Assembly (NCBI RefSeq): GCF_003121705.1
Contig: NZ_PYHR01000002.1
Location: forward strand, 2,418,001 to 2,482,000
Source of the DNA: Serinibacter arcticus
GTDB lineage: Bacteria > Actinomycetota > Actinomycetes > Actinomycetales > Beutenbergiaceae
Direction: 5' to 3'
Length of the DNA stretch: 64,000 nucleotides
Of the stretch, positions 53,401 through 62,188 are shown one piece after another. A program made the translations under genes and the position numbers. Numbering within the stretch: position 1 is the first letter of the stretch; each line of letters starts with the position of its first letter. The notes beneath the pieces are model-generated. The model worked only from the letters and a program-made list of their open reading frames with translations, had not been told where the DNA came from and searched no databases.

Positions 53401-54361
53401 CGAGGCAGAGCCCGAGCCCGACGTCCCCGTCGTCCCGCCCGACACGTCCGGCTGGACCGTCCGCCCGACGGGCAACCTCGAGGCGGCGCCGAGCACCTTC
53501 TCCGAGGCGCTCGGCGACCCCGCCACCCTCGCCGAGGCCCCGCCGTCGAGCCGCCACAGCTCCGGGGCGGGTGACGGCGCGATCGCCGCGTTCACCTCGG
53601 GCCTGCTGTCTCGGGTCGGCGCGAGGGGCGAGGACGACCCGGCCGGCACGACCGCGACCGGCAGCGAGCGCGAACCCGACGTCTCGGCCGATCACGACGA
53701 CCATCACGACGACGACGTGGCTGCCGGCACGCACGTGCTGCCGGCCACCACCGCCGGCGCCGCCGTGACCTCGCGGATCTCCGAGGCCGCGGAGGCCGCC
53801 GAGCCGACGCCCGTACGGGGTCTGGAGCGCCCCGAGTTCCGACCGGTGCACCCGGCCCAGCCGGCCGACGCCCCGGCCCCGGCCTCCATCGTCGAGCCGA
53901 CCCCCGCGCCCCGACCGGCGCCGAAGCCGACGAAGCAGCCGAAGCCCACGGCGCAGCCGAAGGCCCGCCCTGCGGCCGACCGACCGGTCTCCGCCGCCCG
54001 TGACGCCGACCGCTACGAGGTCCCGGACCGCCGCCCGCCCGGCCGCATCCCCGCGACACCGTTCGTCCTCGTCCTCGTCCTCGCCGGCGTGGTCTGGGTC
54101 TGCTACCTCGCCGTGACCTCGCTCTTCAACGCGGCCCGCGGCGGAAGCGACGAGCCGGCGCCGAGCCCGTCCACGACGTCGACCCAGACGCTGCTCGACG
54201 ACTCGACCGCCGGCGTCGTCCTCGCGCTCGACGCCGCGGACGCCGACACCGACGCCGACATCACTGACGACGTCGCGGCCCCGCCGTCGCCCGCCGACCT
54301 GCCGGCGGGAACAACCACCCCGCCGAACCCGTTGCTGATCGTGGGACCGCCCCAGCGCTGA
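50459..54361 (+). CDS. murJ: MurJ lipid II flippase fused to pseudokinase and C-terminal extracellular tail
   Basis: 1300 aa in one open frame. Residues about 1-555 are the MurJ/MviN flippase with 14 TM helices (FSGTFVSRGLGFVRTAILAV, ANSLPNTIYMLLAGGVINAI, FGADRVMLLAGMATLGVAAQ). Residues about 580-790 are a kinase-like domain starting MLLADRFLVGEQITATATGV. Its expected Lys, HRD and DFG motifs are lost: the catalytic loop reads GVHHGALTADSVTIT and VRVAGLGVDG replaces DFG. A long disordered linker, a TM helix (PATPFVLVLVLAGVVWVCYL near 1230) and a short exported tail follow. This matches mycobacterial MviN (Rv3910), whose pseudokinase is phosphorylated by PknB and binds FhaA. Confidence 0.9.
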   Translation: MAAKQRGLAGAAAVMFSGTFVSRGLGFVRTAILAVAIASVGGASTAFTVANSLPNTIYMLLAGGVINAILVPQLVRAARAADGGRDYTNRLLTVAGVGLLVITALLTLGATLLVQLYGGDMRPEWLPVAYAFAFWCVPQVFFYGLYTLLGQVLNARGVFGPYMWAPTVNNVVAIIGLVAYLVIFGAMPPEQLAAAEFGADRVMLLAGMATLGVAAQALVLVVPLYRSGFRYRPAWGLKGLGGASRMAGWTFAALGAGQLGLIAVSRVASSAENVAATTPGMTADAIPGNFVYATAFMIFMLPQSLVVVSLMTAIFTRLSTKAAAKDGGGVRDDLSLGIRTVGVFTVPASVLLLVLSVPVARAITVGSASLDADAALGNTIWALALGIPALAMWSAVQRAYYAYEDARSLFWIQVAMAVVVAGGTLSSLLWLHPANWVPAAGVWISVSYGIGALVGFLGLRRRLPSLDGSRILLTHLRLTLAAVPMALLGGLAIGLWGADRGLVVSVVQLVVIGGAMGALYLWLAQRLGVTEIAFVTSRVASLARPLTARLRTMTGARRGAPRETTSTGEHRVVSTDSVTGGMLLADRFLVGEQITATATGVRRWTGHDSILERDVEVLSVSGDHADEMLDAARRAALVTDPRLPKVLRVGEYEGTGYVVLEPLGGTPLTDVLAHGPLTPDVARSVAGEVAGALEAGRRRGVHHGALTADSVTITSAGAVRVAGLGVDGAARGVSRSAGEAARADAESLVHLLRTMLGEKGDDAARAELLAAVPETVRTASNLVVALAPWRPVPPASALTAGQPGPTSTAAVATLGEDVDPEATHVADDDATSTPAPFDPEATHVAGSEDPASDEEIVEALSNKLVAEAGATGAPGVPGWAPTLAEGPSTGSFAAIDADAVPSSGPAAAGDGAVAAGAAGAGTGAAVAGGSGLGRTVRDWFRRLDAVIPAERHTSAASSAPIEPAPAGGSPGTDAAEGDRRAEAEPEPDVPVVPPDTSGWTVRPTGNLEAAPSTFSEALGDPATLAEAPPSSRHSSGAGDGAIAAFTSGLLSRVGARGEDDPAGTTATGSEREPDVSADHDDHHDDDVAAGTHVLPATTAGAAVTSRISEAAEAAEPTPVRGLERPEFRPVHPAQPADAPAPASIVEPTPAPRPAPKPTKQPKPTAQPKARPAADRPVSAARDADRYEVPDRRPPGRIPATPFVLVLVLAGVVWVCYLAVTSLFNAARGGSDEPAPSPSTTSTQTLLDDSTAGVVLALDAADADTDADITDDVAAPPSPADLPAGTTTPPNPLLIVGPPQR

Positions 54362-54406
54362 GCACCCGCTCGGCCGCCGCGGCGCCCCGGAGGAGAGACA
54401 CAGGAC

Positions 54407-55414
54407 ATGAGCACCGCAGACGTTCGCGACGTCATCATCATCGGCTCCGGCCCCGCCGGGTACACGGCCGGTGTCTACGCCGCCCGCGCCGACCTCAAGC
54501 CGCTGATCATCGCCGGCAGCGTCACCGCCGGTGGCGCGCTGATGAACACCACCGAGGTCGAGAACTTCCCCGGCTTCCGCGACGGCATCATGGGCCCCGA
54601 CCTCATGGAGAACATGAGCGCCCAGGCCGAGCGGTTCGGCGCCGAGATCCGCTACGACGACGTCACCGAGGTCACCCTCGAGGGTGACGTCAAGGTCGTC
54701 ACGACGGCGGAGGGTGACGTCGAGCGTGCGCGCACCGTCATCCTCGCGACCGGCTCCGCCTACAAGGAGCTCGGGCTGCCCGACGAGAAGCGTCTGTCGG
54801 GTCGCGGCGTCTCCTGGTGCGCGACGTGCGACGGGTTCTTCTTCCGCGACCAGCACATCGTCGTCGTCGGCGGCGGCGACTCCGCCGTCGAGGAGGCCAC
54901 GTTCCTCACACGCTTCGCCTCGAAGGTGACGATGGTCGTGCGCCGCGACGAGCTGCGGGCCTCGAAGATCATGCAGGCGCGCGCCGCCGCCGACCCGAAG
55001 ATCGAGATGGCCTGGTTCTCCGAGGTCGCCGCGATCCACGGCGCCGAGAAGGTCACGGGCGTGACGCTGCGCGACTCCCGCACGGGCGAGGAGCGCGAGC
55101 TCGACGCCACGGGCGTGTTCGTCGCGATCGGCCACCTGCCGCGCACTGACCTCGTCGCCGGTCAGATCGACCTCGACGACGCCGGCTACATCCGGGTCAA
55201 CCACCCCACGACGGCCACCAACCTGCCGGGTGTGTTCGCGGCGGGCGACGCCGTCGACCACACCTACCGCCAGGCGATCACCGCTGCCGGCACCGGGTGC
55301 TCCGCCGCGCTCGACGCCGAGCGCTACCTCGCTGCTCTCGACCAGGCAGCCGAGGCGCCCGAGGGCAGCGTCGGCACGGTCGCCGTCGAGGAGACGGCCC
55401 CGCTGCCCGCCTGA
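54407..55414 (+). CDS. trxB: Thioredoxin-disulfide reductase
   Basis: 335 aa flavoprotein. FAD motif GSGPAG (13-18), NADPH motif GGGDSAVEE (about 155-163), redox centre CATC (138-141) and the C-terminal FAD motif [19 protein letters not shown] lies upstream of the ATG. Reduces thioredoxin in the cytosol. No sigma/anti-sigma pair lies between murJ and trxB, unlike the sigM arrangement in mycobacteria. Confidence 0.97.
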   Translation: MSTADVRDVIIIGSGPAGYTAGVYAARADLKPLIIAGSVTAGGALMNTTEVENFPGFRDGIMGPDLMENMSAQAERFGAEIRYDDVTEVTLEGDVKVVTTAEGDVERARTVILATGSAYKELGLPDEKRLSGRGVSWCATCDGFFFRDQHIVVVGGGDSAVEEATFLTRFASKVTMVVRRDELRASKIMQARAAADPKIEMAWFSEVAAIHGAEKVTGVTLRDSRTGEERELDATGVFVAIGHLPRTDLVAGQIDLDDAGYIRVNHPTTATNLPGVFAAGDAVDHTYRQAITAAGTGCSAALDAERYLAALDQAAEAPEGSVGTVAVEETAPLPA

Positions 55415-55434
55415 CGCCGCACCCGCACCACCAC

Positions 55435-55467
55435 GAGACCGACCCGCCGACCCGGTGGGTCGGTCTC
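55435..55467 (+). terminator. Hairpin after trxB
   Basis: 11-bp perfect stem GAGACCGACCC (55435-55445) with GGGTCGGTCTC (55457-55467), loop 11 bases, 21 bases after the trxB stop. No T run, so termination may be partial. Confidence 0.55.
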
Positions 55468-55498
55468 GCCGTCTCCGACACCCGTCCCCGGGGGACCG

Positions 55499-56989
55499 AT
55501 GCGATACGCCGACCAGATCGTCCGCTTCCAGGAGTTCCTCCGGGCGACGGAGTCCGAGACAGATGACGCCCCTCCCGTGGCGCCGGAGCGCGCCGCCGAG
55601 GTGCTGCGCGATCTTCTGACGCGATCGGACCGCGCCGGGGCGGACCTCCGCGACCCGACGCCGGAGCTCGTGCGGTGGGTGCTGCGCGACGTCTCGGGCG
55701 AGGAGGCGGTCTCCGACGAGGACTACGACGCCGCCGTGACGGTGCTCGCGCAGTGGCTGCTGTTCCTCCGTCGCGACCTCGGGTGGCGGCGCAGCGAGCG
55801 CAACGTCGACCTGTGCTGGGACCTCGTCCAGCGCTACACGACGCGGCCGATCCCGCTCGGTGCCGTGGCCCGGATCGTCGACTCGACCCTGGCCACCGTC
55901 CTCGCGTCCTCGCCCGCCGCCGCCGAGGTGTCCCGGGCACTCCTGGTCCTGCCCGTCGTGCGGGCGCTGGAGCTCACGTGCCGGACGGTGGTCTCGCGGG
56001 AGGCGCTCTCGGCGGACCACGTCGTCTCCCTCGCGCAGCTGCCGCAGGACTCCGCGACGGCTGACGTCTGGCTGCTGGCCCTGGAGCTGTCCAGGCTCCT
56101 GGAGACCGACGACGACGGTTTCCTCCGCGCGGGCGACACCGTGGCGGACGCCGGCCGCATGCCCCGGGTGTCGGACCGCCTCGCCCGCAACCTCGTGGCG
56201 GGCCTCGTGCAGGCGGCGGTGATCCACCAGCCGCCCGACGACGCCCCGCGCGAGATCGGCGATGCCGCGTGGGTCCTCACCACGGTCGCCCTCGTGACCG
56301 CGTGCGACCCCACGCTCCTCGAGGCCGTCCCTGACGACCCCGACGACGAGGAGGAGTCGCTCCTCGAGCCGGTCACGGACCTGGCCACGGCGCTGCTCGG
56401 CGAGCGGGGGGACCTGGTCGAGCCGACCGTCGTGCACGTCGCCTCGGCGCTCGACGCGCTGACGTGGTCCGGGCTCCTCCAGCCCCTGACGCTGCCGCGC
56501 GGAGGCGAGACCCTCGCGGTCCCGACGGCGCTGCGACACGCCGTGGCCCAGGCCCTCGGCGACCTGTTCGGCACCGGCGATGACCACGAGACGGGGGTGA
56601 GGACGCTCGCCCCGGTCGAGATCGTCTCGACCCTCCCGGCCGGCACGTGGCTCGAGATCGCCGTCGAGGAGGCGGGAACGGTCCGCGTGGCTGCCGACGC
56701 CGACCTCGAGACCGTCAGGCGCGAGGTGACGACGGTGCTCGGGGTGGACCCCGTCGCCGCCGTGCTCTCGGGGGCGAGCGACGTCCCCGCCTACCGCTTC
56801 GCCCACCCCTCGATCCTCGACGCCTTCGACGACGACGGCGACGAGGTCGTCACCGACTCGACCGCCGCGCAGGTCGGTGGCGTGCTCGCGGTCGGCGACA
56901 CGTTCTGGCTGCAGTACGTCGCCCAGGACGGCGACGAGCAGCACCGGACGGTCCGGCTGCGGGTGACGGGCTCGGGCGCGCCGTCGTGA
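55499..56989 (+). CDS. Unknown protein, possibly with a pRiA4b ORF-3-like C-terminal domain
   Basis: 496 aa, very acidic, helical N-terminal part (about 1-370) with no recognised domain; no signal peptide or TM. The C-terminal part (about 375-490) contains TWLEIAVEEAGTVRVAADADL, an acidic Asp-rich turn and VGDTFWLQYVAQDGDEQHRTV, loosely like pRiA4b ORF-3 proteins (GD-F-Y-YDFGD-W-H pattern); this is a weak match. It lies between trxB and trxA, where other actinobacteria have a different set of genes. Start ATG 55499 follows GGGGGA. Confidence 0.65.
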   Translation: MRYADQIVRFQEFLRATESETDDAPPVAPERAAEVLRDLLTRSDRAGADLRDPTPELVRWVLRDVSGEEAVSDEDYDAAVTVLAQWLLFLRRDLGWRRSERNVDLCWDLVQRYTTRPIPLGAVARIVDSTLATVLASSPAAAEVSRALLVLPVVRALELTCRTVVSREALSADHVVSLAQLPQDSATADVWLLALELSRLLETDDDGFLRAGDTVADAGRMPRVSDRLARNLVAGLVQAAVIHQPPDDAPREIGDAAWVLTTVALVTACDPTLLEAVPDDPDDEEESLLEPVTDLATALLGERGDLVEPTVVHVASALDALTWSGLLQPLTLPRGGETLAVPTALRHAVAQALGDLFGTGDDHETGVRTLAPVEIVSTLPAGTWLEIAVEEAGTVRVAADADLETVRREVTTVLGVDPVAAVLSGASDVPAYRFAHPSILDAFDDDGDEVVTDSTAAQVGGVLAVGDTFWLQYVAQDGDEQHRTVRLRVTGSGAPS

Positions 56990-57049
56990 GCACCCGGATC
57001 GCGGGCGTACGCTGGGAACTTCGCGAACCCGCAGCGATGGAGTGAACTG

Positions 57050-57379
57050 GTGACCACCATCAACGACGTGACCGACGAGACGTTCGCCTCCGAGGTCCTC
57101 GACGCCCCCGGCGTCGTCCTCGTGGACTTCTGGGCCTCGTGGTGCCGTCCGTGCACCCAGGTCGAGCCGGTCCTGGCCGAGCTCGCCACCGAGCTGGAGG
57201 GCCGCGTCCGCGTGGTCAAGCTGGACGCCGACGAGAACCCGCTGACCGTGCAGCGGTTCGGGATCACGTCGCTGCCCACGCTGATGATCGTGGCCGACGG
57301 CCAGGTCGTCACCCAGCTCATCGGCGCCCGTCCCAAGGCAGCCATCCGAGAGGCCCTGACCTCCCACGTCGCCGCCTGA
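57050..57379 (+). CDS. trxA: Thioredoxin
   Basis: 109 aa. The active site is WCRPC (31-35) instead of the usual WCGPC; an Arg in this position is expected to change redox potential. The rest is canonical: VDFWASWC, cis-Pro in SLPTLMIV, Asp before the site. GTG start with GGAG upstream. Reduced by TrxB, encoded two genes upstream. Confidence 0.93.
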   Translation: MTTINDVTDETFASEVLDAPGVVLVDFWASWCRPCTQVEPVLAELATELEGRVRVVKLDADENPLTVQRFGITSLPTLMIVADGQVVTQLIGARPKAAIREALTSHVAA

Positions 57380-57389
57380 GGGGCGTGAC

Positions 57390-58688
57390 GTGAGCGCTCA
57401 GCCGCAGGTGGGCACCCGCCTCGACCCCTGGTACGGGTCGTACTCCCAGCGCACGCACGGCATGAAGGCGTCGGAGATCCGCGCCCTCTTCGCCGTCGCG
57501 AACCGGCCCGAGGTCGTCTCGCTCGCCGGCGGCATGCCGAACATCGCCGACCTCCCGATGGACTCGATCGCCGACGCCGTCGCCGATCTCCTGCGCCGCG
57601 ACGGCTCGCGCGCCCTGCAGTACGGCTCGGGCCAGGGCGACCCGGTGCTGCGCGAGCAGATCACCGACGTGATGGCCCTCGAGCACGTCAACGCCCACCC
57701 GGACGACGTCGTCGTCACCACCGGCTCCCAGCAGGCCCTGGACCTGGTCGCGCGGATCTTCCTCGACCCCGGCGACGTCGTCGTGGCCGAGGCTCCGAGC
57801 TACGTGGGGGCGCTCGGCGTCTTCCGCGCGTACGAGGCCGAGGTCGTCCACACCCCGATGGACGCGCACGGGCTGATCCCGGAGGCGCTCGACGAGGTCC
57901 TCACCGCCCTCGCGGCCCGCGGCCGCCGCGCGAAGTTCCTCTACACGGTGCCGAACTTCCACAACCCGGGCGGCGTCACGCTGTCGCTCGAGCGTCGACC
58001 GCGCGTCATCGAGGTGGCGCGCAAGCACGGCGTCCTCATCCTCGAGGACAACCCGTACGGCCTGCTCGGGTTCGACGGCGAGCCGCTGCCCGCCCTGGCC
58101 TCGATGGCGCCCGACGACGTCGTCTACCTCGGCTCGTTCTCCAAGACCTTCGCGCCCGGCTACCGCATCGGGTGGGCGCTCGCGCCGCACGCGGTGCGCG
58201 AGAAGCTGGTGCTCGCCAGCGAGTCGGCGATCCTGTGCCCCTCCAACGCCGGCCAGCTCGCCGTCTCGACGTACCTGTCGCAGTTCGACTGGCGCGGCCA
58301 GGTCAAGGAGTACCGGCGGATGTACGCCGAGCGTCGCGACGCGATGGTCGGGGCGCTGCACGAGCACCTGCCCGCGGCCTCGTGGACGACGCCGGAGGGC
58401 GGCTTCTACGTGTGGCTGAAGCTCCCCGAGGGTCTGGACGCCCGGGAGATGCTGCCGCGCGCCGTCACGTCGCTGGTCGCCTACGTGCCCGGGACAGCGT
58501 TCTACGCCGACGGCTCGGGCGCCGGCCACCTGCGGCTGTCCTACTGCTACCCGACGCCGGAGCGCATCGTCGAGGGCGTGCGTCGCCTCGCGGGCGTCGT
58601 GAACGCGGAGTCCGACCTCGTCGCGATGTTCGGCACCGCGCCGTCGCGCGCCGGCGGCGTCGAGCAGCCCGGTCCGGGCACGCTGTGA
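57390..58688 (+). CDS. PLP-dependent aminotransferase (class I, LysN/2-aminoadipate type)
   Basis: 432 aa. Segments VSLAGGMPNIADLP, GSQQALDLVARIFLDPGD, NFHNPGGVTLSLERR and the PLP-lysine region GSFSKTFAPGYRIGW (Lys Schiff base). Fold-type I. Such genes occur beside parB in many actinobacteria; the amino-acid substrate is uncertain. GTG start 10 bases after the trxA stop, so in operon. Ends with an overlap to the ddl-like gene (GTGA). Confidence 0.9.
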   Translation: MSAQPQVGTRLDPWYGSYSQRTHGMKASEIRALFAVANRPEVVSLAGGMPNIADLPMDSIADAVADLLRRDGSRALQYGSGQGDPVLREQITDVMALEHVNAHPDDVVVTTGSQQALDLVARIFLDPGDVVVAEAPSYVGALGVFRAYEAEVVHTPMDAHGLIPEALDEVLTALAARGRRAKFLYTVPNFHNPGGVTLSLERRPRVIEVARKHGVLILEDNPYGLLGFDGEPLPALASMAPDDVVYLGSFSKTFAPGYRIGWALAPHAVREKLVLASESAILCPSNAGQLAVSTYLSQFDWRGQVKEYRRMYAERRDAMVGALHEHLPAASWTTPEGGFYVWLKLPEGLDAREMLPRAVTSLVAYVPGTAFYADGSGAGHLRLSYCYPTPERIVEGVRRLAGVVNAESDLVAMFGTAPSRAGGVEQPGPGTL

Positions 58689-59647
58689 GTGCCGTGGATC
58701 CCGGGCAGCCGCTCGAGGTGCTCGTCCTCGCCGGCGGGCTCTCTCACGAGCGCGACGTGTCGCTGCGGTCCGGGCGTCGGGTCGCCGAGGCGCTCGAGGA
58801 CGCCGGCGCGACGGCGACCGTGCACGACGTCGACGCCGATCTCCTGGCCACGATCGACGCCCACCGTCCCGACGTCGTGTGGCCGCTGCTGCACGGGTCG
58901 ACGGGCGAGGACGGCTCCATCCGCGACCTTCTCGAGCTGCTCGGCGTGCCGGCCGTGGGTACCGGCGCGGCCGGCTCACGGATCTCGTGGAGCAAGCCAG
59001 TGAGCAAGACGATTCTGGCGCGTGCCGGCGTCGCCACGCCCGCGTCCGTGACGCTGCCGGAGTCGATCTTCCGCGAGGTGGGGGCACGAGCCGTGCTGGA
59101 CCGTGTCGTCGACCGCCTGGGGCTACCGCTCGTGGTGAAGCCGTCCAAGGGCGGCTCGGCGCTCGGCGTCTCCCTCGTGACGACGGCGGAGCAGCTGCCC
59201 CGCGCGATGGTCTCGTGCTTCTCCTACGGCGATGTCGCGCTGATCGAGCAGGCCGTGACCGGCGTCGAGCTCGGTGTGTCCGTGGTTGACCTCGGCGAGG
59301 GTCCGCGCGCTCTGCCGCCCGTGGAGATCGTGGTCGACGACGGGCTGTACGACTACGACGCGCGCTACAACGCCGGCCGCACCGAGTTCTTCGTGCCGGC
59401 ACGGCTCGGCGCCGAGGCGCTCGAGGCCGCGCGGACGACGGCGGAGACGGCCCACCGGGTGCTCGGCCTGCGCGGGCTGTCGCGGACCGACATGATCGTC
59501 GACGCCGACGGCGTGCCGTGGTTCCTCGAGGTCAACAGCGCCCCCGGGATGACCGAGACGTCGCTGTTCCCGCTCGCCGCCGAGGCGGACGGCCTCGGCC
59601 TGCCGGAGCTGTACCTGCAGGTCGCCCGCGCCGCCGCGCACGCCTGA
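58685..59647 (+). CDS. D-alanine-D-alanine ligase family (ATP-grasp) protein
   Basis: 320 aa. N-terminal VLVLAGGLSHERDVSLRSGR (ligase motif with Glu and Ser), the substrate segment PLLHGSTGEDGSIRDLLELL, ATP-grasp LPLVVKPSKGGSALGVSLV and metal-binding FLEVNSAPGMTETSLFP are all conserved. It is a paralogue close to Ddl; a genuine D-Ala-D-Ala ligase or a similar dipeptide ligase is likely. GTG start overlaps the aminotransferase TGA. Confidence 0.88.
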   Translation: MSAVDPGQPLEVLVLAGGLSHERDVSLRSGRRVAEALEDAGATATVHDVDADLLATIDAHRPDVVWPLLHGSTGEDGSIRDLLELLGVPAVGTGAAGSRISWSKPVSKTILARAGVATPASVTLPESIFREVGARAVLDRVVDRLGLPLVVKPSKGGSALGVSLVTTAEQLPRAMVSCFSYGDVALIEQAVTGVELGVSVVDLGEGPRALPPVEIVVDDGLYDYDARYNAGRTEFFVPARLGAEALEAARTTAETAHRVLGLRGLSRTDMIVDADGVPWFLEVNSAPGMTETSLFPLAAEADGLGLPELYLQVARAAAHA

Positions 59648-59726
59648 GGGCGACGCCTCGGTACCGCAGGGTTCGGGCCTCCCGGCGGCGGTGACATCAC
59701 GAGAGCCACGCTGACGGGTCGCTGAG

Positions 59727-59742
59727 GGCCCGCCGACGGGCC
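59727..59742. terminator. Weak hairpin between convergent ddl-like and parB genes
   Basis: GGCCCG (59727-59732) with CGGGCC (59737-59742), 4-base loop, directly before the parB stop. Convergent position makes it a plausible stop for both. Confidence 0.3.
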
Positions 59743-59745
59743 GGG

Positions 59746-60861
59746 CTACCCGGGGGTGGCTGTGGTCGCGGCCGCGCCGGCCCCGGCTGCCCCGGCGAGC
59801 GGCGTCGCCTCCTGCGGAGCCAGAGCCTCGATGATGCGGTTGAGGTCATCCACGTTGGCGAACTCGATGGCGATGCGTCCCTTGCGCTGACCGAGGGCGA
59901 TCTTCACCTTCGTGTCCCAGCGGTCGGAAAGACGGCGGCTCAGGTCGTCCAGCTCGGCCGCGTGCGCGCCGGTGCGGGGACGACGGCGGAGCTCGGGTCG
60001 CAGCGGGTCGTCGTCGTCGCCGAGGGCGACGATCTCCTCGGTGGCGCGGACACTCAGGCCCTCGGCGACGATGCGGTGCGCCAGGCGCTCCATCGCGGCC
60101 GGCTCGGTGAGACCCAGCAGGGCCCGGGCATGCCCGGCGGACAGCACCCCGGCGGCGACGCGGCGCTGCACGGCCGGCGGGAGGCGGAGCAGACGAAGCA
60201 TGTTGGAGATCTGCGGACGTGACCTCGCGATGCGAGTGGCGAGCTCCTCGTGCGTGCACCCGAAGTCCTCGAGGAGCTGCTGGTAGGCGGCCGCCTCCTC
60301 GAGCGGGTTCAGCTGGGCGCGGTGGAGGTTCTCGAGCAGCGCGTCCCGGAGGAGGTCGGTGTCGGACGTCTCCCGGACGATCGCCGGGACGGTCTCGAGT
60401 CCGGCGAGACGGGTGGCGCGCCACCGGCGCTCACCCATGACGATCTCGAAGCGGTCGCCGACCGGCCGGACGACGATCGGCTGGAGGACGCCCACCTCGC
60501 GGATCGACGCCGCGAGCTCGGCGAGGTCGTCCTCGTCGAAGACCTGGCGGGGCTGGTTGGCGTTGGCGTGGACGTCGTCGACGGGAATCTCGGCGAAGTA
60601 GGCCCCGCTCACAGGAACGAGATCGTTCGTACTGACGTTCGAGTCCGAGTCCTGAGAGGCGGCGGTGTGGCTCGCGTGCGACTCCGCGATCCGAGTCTCC
60701 GAGTCGACGCCGTTGCGGATCTCGATCGACGAGGCGTCGTCGTGGGACGTGGTCGGGAGACCGGCGGGGAAGAAGACGTCGACCGGCCGCGAGGCTGTCG
60801 GCGCCGTGGGGATGAGAGCACCCAGTCCCTTGCCGAGTCCTGTCCGTCGCTTCTCGCTCAT
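59746..60861 (-). CDS. parB: Chromosome partitioning protein ParB
   Basis: 371 aa. N-terminal [14 protein letters not shown] (arginine-rich ParA-stimulating tip, 8-18), a linker of about 70 residues, then the CTPase/DNA-clamp domain ([25 protein letters not shown] at 143-150), the HTH region ([20 protein letters not shown]) and the C-terminal dimerisation domain. The ATG overlaps the parA stop by four bases (ATGA). ParB loads at the parS sites clustered beyond parA and slides as a CTP-dependent clamp. Confidence 0.97.
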   Translation of the reverse strand: MSEKRRTGLGKGLGALIPTAPTASRPVDVFFPAGLPTTSHDDASSIEIRNGVDSETRIAESHASHTAASQDSDSNVSTNDLVPVSGAYFAEIPVDDVHANANQPRQVFDEDDLAELAASIREVGVLQPIVVRPVGDRFEIVMGERRWRATRLAGLETVPAIVRETSDTDLLRDALLENLHRAQLNPLEEAAAYQQLLEDFGCTHEELATRIARSRPQISNMLRLLRLPPAVQRRVAAGVLSAGHARALLGLTEPAAMERLAHRIVAEGLSVRATEEIVALGDDDDPLRPELRRRPRTGAHAAELDDLSRRLSDRWDTKVKIALGQRKGRIAIEFANVDDLNRIIEALAPQEATPLAGAAGAGAAATTATPG

Positions 60862-61856
60862 GCTGTGCCGTCCTCGCTGGTGGTGCTGGTCGTGGGGCCG
60901 GGGCGCCGGCTGATCTCGCGGGCTGCTTCGGCGTAGGCCAGGGCGCCGGACGACGAGGGGTCGTACTGGATCACCGACTGGCCGTAGCTCGGGGCCTCGG
61001 AGATGCGCACCGAGCGTGGGATCACCGTGCGGAGCGTCTGTTCCGCGAAGTGCTCGCGCACCTCGGCCGCGACCTCCCGGGCGAGATTCGTGCGGACATC
61101 GCTCATGGTGAGGAGGATGGTCGACACCGTGAGCGCCGGGTTCAGGTGCGCCCGGATGAGCTCGATGTTCTTGAGAAGCTGGCTCAGGCCCTCGAGCGCG
61201 TAGTACTCGCACTGGATCGGGATGAGCACCTCGGCCGCGGCGCTGAAGGCGTTCACCGTGAGAAGTCCGAGGCTCGGGGGGCAGTCGATGAAGACGTAGT
61301 CGATACGCCCCAGCCCTTCGGCCGTCCGATGCACGAGGTAGGACCGCAGCGCCTCGCGGAGGCGTGTTTCACGTGAATCCACGGTCACGAGCTCGATCTC
61401 GGCGCCAGAGAGGTCGATCGTGGAGGGGACGCAGAGCAGCTTGTCGTTGTAGGGCGAGGTCTGAACCACCTCGGCCATCGACGAGTCGCCGAGGAGGACG
61501 TCGTACGTCGACGGCGTTCCGGACCCGTGCTCGATGCCGAGGGCCGTCGAGGCGTTGCCCTGCGGGTCGTTGTCGATCACCAGCACGGTCAGGCCGGCCC
61601 GGGTCATCGCGGCCGCGATGTTCACGGCCGTTGTCGTCTTACCGACCCCGCCCTTCTGGTTCGCCACCGTGAAGACGCGGGTCTGAGACGGGGTCTCGAA
61701 GGTCGAACCGGAGATCACGGCGTGCCGTCGCTGGTCGGTCGCCACCTGGGCGCCCAGGGGGGTGTCGATCCCGACGTCCGGGATGGACTCCAGGAGCGCC
61801 GCCCGCCGCGCGGCGTCGTCGAGCGAGTCCTCGCCGGTAGGTCGTACATCGGTCAC
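60858..61856 (-). CDS. parA: Chromosome partitioning ATPase ParA/Soj
   Basis: 332 aa from GTG 61856, with AAGGG 12 bases upstream. An N-terminal extension (about 1-60) precedes the deviant Walker A KGGVGKTT (68-75). Walker A' lies in [15 protein letters not shown] and Walker B in [17 protein letters not shown]. It forms gradients on the nucleoid and pulls ParB-parS complexes. One parS-like site lies inside the gene (61365-61380). The promoter is probably TAGGCT at 61891-61896. Confidence 0.97.
   Translation of the reverse strand: MTDVRPTGEDSLDDAARRAALLESIPDVGIDTPLGAQVATDQRRHAVISGSTFETPSQTRVFTVANQKGGVGKTTTAVNIAAAMTRAGLTVLVIDNDPQGNASTALGIEHGSGTPSTYDVLLGDSSMAEVVQTSPYNDKLLCVPSTIDLSGAEIELVTVDSRETRLREALRSYLVHRTAEGLGRIDYVFIDCPPSLGLLTVNAFSAAAEVLIPIQCEYYALEGLSQLLKNIELIRAHLNPALTVSTILLTMSDVRTNLAREVAAEVREHFAEQTLRTVIPRSVRISEAPSYGQSVIQYDPSSSGALAYAEAAREISRRPGPTTSTTSEDGTA
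61365..61380 (+). promoter_or_regulatory. parS-like site 1 (inside parA)
   Basis: TGTTTCACGTGAATCC, two mismatches from the consensus TGTTTCACGTGAAACA. Confidence 0.6.
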
Positions 61857-61920
61857 GTGGTTCGCCAGCCCTTCGTTTTGGTGTCGCCCTAGCCTACGGG
61901 GTGAACGCCCGTCGGGGCCG

Positions 61921-61936
61921 TGTTTCACGTGAAACT
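61921..61936 (+). promoter_or_regulatory. parS site 2
   Basis: TGTTTCACGTGAAACT, 15 of 16 consensus positions, perfect 14-base core. Confidence 0.85.
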
Positions 61937-62048
61937 GTGGACGGCGTTGCGTCTGCACAGACCGGTGCATACAGATGTGGATGCCGATTCGAAAACCGCA
62001 GAATCTAGCGGATCGTACTGTGGACAGCTTGCCAGAAACTGTGGATGA
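61936..62048 (+). promoter_or_regulatory. DnaA-box-like cores near parS 2
   Basis: TGTGGACGG (61936), TGTGGATGC (61976), TGTGGACAG (62019) and TGTGGATGA (62040) share the TGTGGA core in one orientation; each is imperfect at its last bases. Confidence 0.35.
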
Positions 62049-62172
62049 CAGTTGGGCCGTCCTCTCGTGTCGTGGCCTGGGCTCGCCACCAGCGAAGGGG
62101 GTTTCGTTGCTCCTGCTGGGTCTACCTCGGAACCTCCCGGGTCTCGCGAGCAGAGGCGAGTGGCCACCCAGG

Positions 62173-62188
62173 TGTTTCACGTGAAACG
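62173..62188 (+). promoter_or_regulatory. parS site 3
   Basis: TGTTTCACGTGAAACG, 15 of 16, perfect 14-base core. Confidence 0.85.

Noticed and set aside
52187-57367. 1726-codon open frame on the minus strand opposite murJ, trxB and the unknown protein
   Set aside because: Mirror image of real genes at high GC; Asp/Arg/Gly-rich, no domains, and the opposite strand has complete, recognised proteins.
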